From Marinomonas atlantica (GTDB lineage: Bacteria; Pseudomonadota; Gammaproteobacteria; Pseudomonadales; Marinomonadaceae): 64,000 nucleotides of DNA. Positions 61,634-64,000 of this stretch are shown in pieces. Under the pieces are notes generated by a model, which had not been told where the DNA came from, searched no databases, and saw only the letters and a list, made by a program, of their open reading frames with translations. The first letter of the stretch is position 1; every line of letters starts with the position of its first letter. The stretch lies in the NCBI RefSeq assembly GCF_001639725.1, contig NZ_LTAW01000008.1, positions 1 to 64,000 of the forward strand. The letters run 5' to 3'. The position numbers were made by a program, and so were the translations under genes.

Positions 61634-62236
61634 ATGAAAAAAGTTCTTATCAGTTTGTTAGTAACAGTCGGAGCAACCTCCGTTGCCATCGCTGAAGGAA
61701 ATCCTGAAGCAGGCAAAGCGCTAACAGCAGTATGTGGTGCATGTCATGGTGCAGATGGTAACAGCCTTGCACCGACGTTCCCTAAACTTGCAGGCCAAAA
61801 TGAGTCTTACCTGCTTAAACAAATGACAGACATCAAGTCTGGTGCACGCCCTGTTGCGCAAATGACCGGACTATTAGACGGTATGTCAGAGCAAAACCTT
61901 GCCGACATCTCGGCTTACTTTGCCAGCCAAAACGTTGTTGTCGGCCAAGCGGACCCAGCGTTAGTTGAGGCTGGCAAAAATATTTATCGTGACGGTAACC
62001 CAGCGACAGGGGTCCCTGCGTGTATGGCCTGCCATGGTCCTGCAGGTAAAGGCTTGAACTCAGCCGGCTTTCCACAACTAGGTGGCCAACATGCTAGTTA
62101 CACAGCATCTCAACTGAAGATGTTCCAGTTTGGTGATCGTAATAACGACGCTGCTAAAATCATGCAAAATATCGCGTTTAAGATGAATGAACGCGAAATT
62201 CAAGCGGTTTCAAGCTATATCCAAGGCTTGTACTAA
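61634..62236 (+). CDS. Cytochrome c4 (dihaem)
   Basis: The 200-residue periplasmic dihaem cytochrome has a signal peptide (MKKVLISLLVTVGATSVAIA) and two similar class I haem domains with CGACH (~34-38) and CMACH (~132-136). Distal methionines (RPVAQMTGLLDGMS, IMQNIAFKMNE) follow. It donates electrons to terminal oxidases. The frame is open upstream to 61577, but ATG at 61634, preceded by GAGGCAG, gives the correct signal peptide. A hairpin terminator separates it from dsbA. Confidence 0.94.
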   Translation: MKKVLISLLVTVGATSVAIAEGNPEAGKALTAVCGACHGADGNSLAPTFPKLAGQNESYLLKQMTDIKSGARPVAQMTGLLDGMSEQNLADISAYFASQNVVVGQADPALVEAGKNIYRDGNPATGVPACMACHGPAGKGLNSAGFPQLGGQHASYTASQLKMFQFGDRNNDAAKIMQNIAFKMNEREIQAVSSYIQGLY

Positions 62237-62263
62237 GATCTAATATTTGCTTTTTCTTGATGT

Positions 62264-62289
62264 AAAATCCTCCTTTATGGAGGATTTTC
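62264..62289 (+). terminator. Terminator after cytochrome c4 gene
   Basis: AAAATCCTCC/GGAGGATTTT 10-bp stem with TTTAT loop and a short T-tract, between cytochrome c4 and dsbA. Confidence 0.78.
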
Positions 62290-62403
62290 ATTATCTAGAC
62301 GATATAAACTTGCTGGAATATACGAACTTTCTGTAAGTTTAAGCATCCTAACAAGATCCACTCCATTTGGATGTCATTGAGCCAACTATTCTAGGAGCAT
62401 TAC

Positions 62404-63030
62404 ATGAAAAAGCTTTTTACGGCATTGATCGTTGCCTTGCTAATCCCTTTCAGCGCTTGGGCGCAGGATTACAGCGATGGCAATGGCTATACCACCATTA
62501 AAACCCCTGTTCGTACCGCTGATCCAAGCAAGGTCGAAGTTGTTGAGATTTTTTGGTACGGCTGTCCACACTGTTATCAACTTGAGCCGTTGACTCAAAC
62601 GTGGAAAAAAGACCTTGCTGAAGATGTGGACTTTAAATATATGCCGGCTGTGTTTGGCCGTAATTGGCTGGCTCATGCGAAAGCATTTCATGTAGCCGAC
62701 ATCCTAGGTGTGGAAGAAAAGCTACATTCTGATATGTTTAATGCTATTCATCAAGATGGCAAACGAATGAGTTCTGAAGACCAACTAGCACAGTTTTTTA
62801 CAAACTATGGTATTTCAGAAGATGAGTTTCGAAAACAATACAATTCTTTCGCAGTAAATAGCCGTTTGTCACAAGCAGATGCTAAAATTAGAGCCTACGG
62901 TGCGCGCGGTGTTCCGGGCCTAATCGTGAATGGTAAATACTTAGTCACGGCTGCTACGGCTGGTGGCAATAATAATATTTACTCTGTGGTGAACTACTTG
63001 ATAGATCAAGAGCGCCAGTTGAGTAACTAA
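62404..63030 (+). CDS. dsbA: DsbA thiol:disulfide oxidoreductase
   Basis: The 208-residue periplasmic protein has a signal peptide (MKKLFTALIVALLIPFSAWA) and a thioredoxin fold with inserted helical domain. The active site is FWYGCPHCYQL (Cys54-Pro-His-Cys57) and the cis-Pro loop is ARGVPGLIVNG. It introduces disulfides and is recycled by DsbB (49625-50116). TAGGAGC precedes the ATG. The partial gene downstream starts 20 bases after its stop. Confidence 0.96.
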   Translation: MKKLFTALIVALLIPFSAWAQDYSDGNGYTTIKTPVRTADPSKVEVVEIFWYGCPHCYQLEPLTQTWKKDLAEDVDFKYMPAVFGRNWLAHAKAFHVADILGVEEKLHSDMFNAIHQDGKRMSSEDQLAQFFTNYGISEDEFRKQYNSFAVNSRLSQADAKIRAYGARGVPGLIVNGKYLVTAATAGGNNNIYSVVNYLIDQERQLSN

Positions 63031-63050
63031 TAATGTATTAAGGCATACCT

Positions 63051-64000
63051 ATGGATCCAACTCAGGACAAAGTCATTGAAAGCTTATTAAAAGCTGTCTC
63101 TCGTACCAGTATGCTGGCCGAGGGTACAGACCCTGAGTTGGATGCAACGTTACAAAACATCCGTACAAACCTGAGCAAGTCACAAAGCCCGGAAGTTTTA
63201 CAGCAGACACTTCAAACACTAGAGCCTCTCGTATTGAGCTTTGACGAACAACGTCTAGCAAGAGCTCAAGCCTTTCGTGGCCAGCTACTTGATTTGATAG
63301 ACTCGGTCGATGAGCTTCCTAATACACAAATGCTGCCACAGGCTAAGAAACAGCTTGAAGCAGATATCCGCAAACATTGGCAATCGGTATCAAGTTGGCC
63401 TGAGTTGCTTGCCAAAACCGTTAAGCTTGTTACTAATACACTTACACAGCCCACCACTGAGACTAAGAATGGCTCCTTATTGGGCCGATTTTTTAGACGC
63501 AAAGGCGACCAAAGCCCAATTTCAAAAAACGATTCTGAGATCATGTCTCATGTGAGTCACACTTTGGCTGCTCTACTTGCTAACATCACTCTGCCAGACA
63601 TATACCGCGATCAATTGGTTGATATTAAGAATGCTCTAACTGGCAATAAAGACATTAACCATTTGCCAGCTCTGTTGGATGAAGTTATTAACCTTATCAT
63701 GGTGGCTGTAGGCAAAACTCAAGAAGACTTAACACTCTACTTAAGTCAGTTAAACGAGCAACTGGCTAGCATTAATGCATCTATTATTGCGAACTACAAA
63801 GCCCAGCGTTCGATGAGTTCAACTCGAAAAGATCTTGGCGAAACTTTTCAGCAACATGTCGACAGTACTCAAACAGATGTTCGTAATGCCACAGATTTGA
63901 ACGACTTAAAATCTTTAATTGATGAACGCATGCACACGATTACTGAAGCCATGACTCAATTTCAAGACAAAATGCAAAACCAAGAGAAACATGCCGCCCA
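63051..64000 (+). CDS. N-terminal part of a probable diguanylate cyclase (DgcP-like), truncated by window
   Basis: The frame opens with ATG at 63051 and stays open to the window end (316 codons seen). The visible part is helical and coiled-coil-rich: VIESLLKAVSRTSMLAEGTDPELDATLQNIR, a basic linker (GRFFRRKGD), and a Gln-rich helix at the edge. In pseudomonads the gene after dsbA encodes DgcP, a diguanylate cyclase with a similar long N-terminal region before the GGDEF domain. The GGDEF domain would lie beyond base 64000, so the assignment rests on position and recalled N-terminal similarity. It is probably co-transcribed with dsbA. Confidence 0.6.
   Translation, partial: MDPTQDKVIESLLKAVSRTSMLAEGTDPELDATLQNIRTNLSKSQSPEVLQQTLQTLEPLVLSFDEQRLARAQAFRGQLLDLIDSVDELPNTQMLPQAKKQLEADIRKHWQSVSSWPELLAKTVKLVTNTLTQPTTETKNGSLLGRFFRRKGDQSPISKNDSEIMSHVSHTLAALLANITLPDIYRDQLVDIKNALTGNKDINHLPALLDEVINLIMVAVGKTQEDLTLYLSQLNEQLASINASIIANYKAQRSMSSTRKDLGETFQQHVDSTQTDVRNATDLNDLKSLIDERMHTITEAMTQFQDKMQNQEKHAA

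Overview
The window looks like a chromosomal segment of a free-living, probably marine gammaproteobacterium of the Oceanospirillales/Pseudomonadales type. The evidence is gene content and order: engB divergent from cytochrome c4-dsbA followed by a probable diguanylate cyclase, rsd/algQ near dsbB, mutY with yggX, glmU-glmS, an H-NS protein, Tex and TrmB. G+C is moderate by eye and was not counted. I found no rRNA, tRNA, CRISPR array, prophage or complete insertion sequence.

Positions 1-17 kb are accessory and concern the cell surface. They hold a partial secreted trypsin-like protease with a Calx-beta domain, an orphan DUF2235 hydrolase, an acyltransferase-3, a duplicated DUF6447 protein and a REP-associated (RAYT-type) transposase. 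Next comes a 926-residue RTX protein whose C-terminal half strongly resembles, from memory, the Caulobacter S-layer protein RsaA. Beside it is a surface-glycan cluster: a PIG-L deacetylase, a Wzt-type ATPase fused to a GNAT-like domain, a Wzm permease, and two divergent glycosyltransferases. A family of REP-like palindromes sits in the gaps of this region and appears absent from the rest.

Positions 17-22.7 kb look like a signalling module. A Crp/Fnr-family regulator is divergent from a FecR protein, a CHASE2-class III nucleotide cyclase with non-canonical active-site residues, and a TPR/beta-barrel outer-membrane protein. A near-perfect CRP-type palindrome lies in front of the module. A perfect one lies upstream of the S-layer gene, which suggests a shared cyclic-nucleotide or Crp-like regulon.

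Positions 22.7-37.1 kb form a complete Tad (Flp) pilus locus on the minus strand: flp-tadV-rcpC-rcpA-lipoprotein-tadZABCDEFG. It is bracketed by two OmpA-domain proteins and a peptidoglycan-binding protein, which could anchor the machine in the envelope.

Positions 37.1-64 kb are mostly housekeeping. They include glmUS, a beta-CASP nuclease-like protein, azoR with a LysR regulator, tex, an H-NS protein, trmB, DUF423, a WD40-like lipoprotein, rsd, dsbB, a FliL-like protein, yggX-chrA-mutY-asmA, hisB-hisH-hisF (no hisA), SCO1, gshA, engB, cytochrome c4, dsbA and the start of a probable diguanylate cyclase. Converging genes here are separated by clear bidirectional hairpin terminators.
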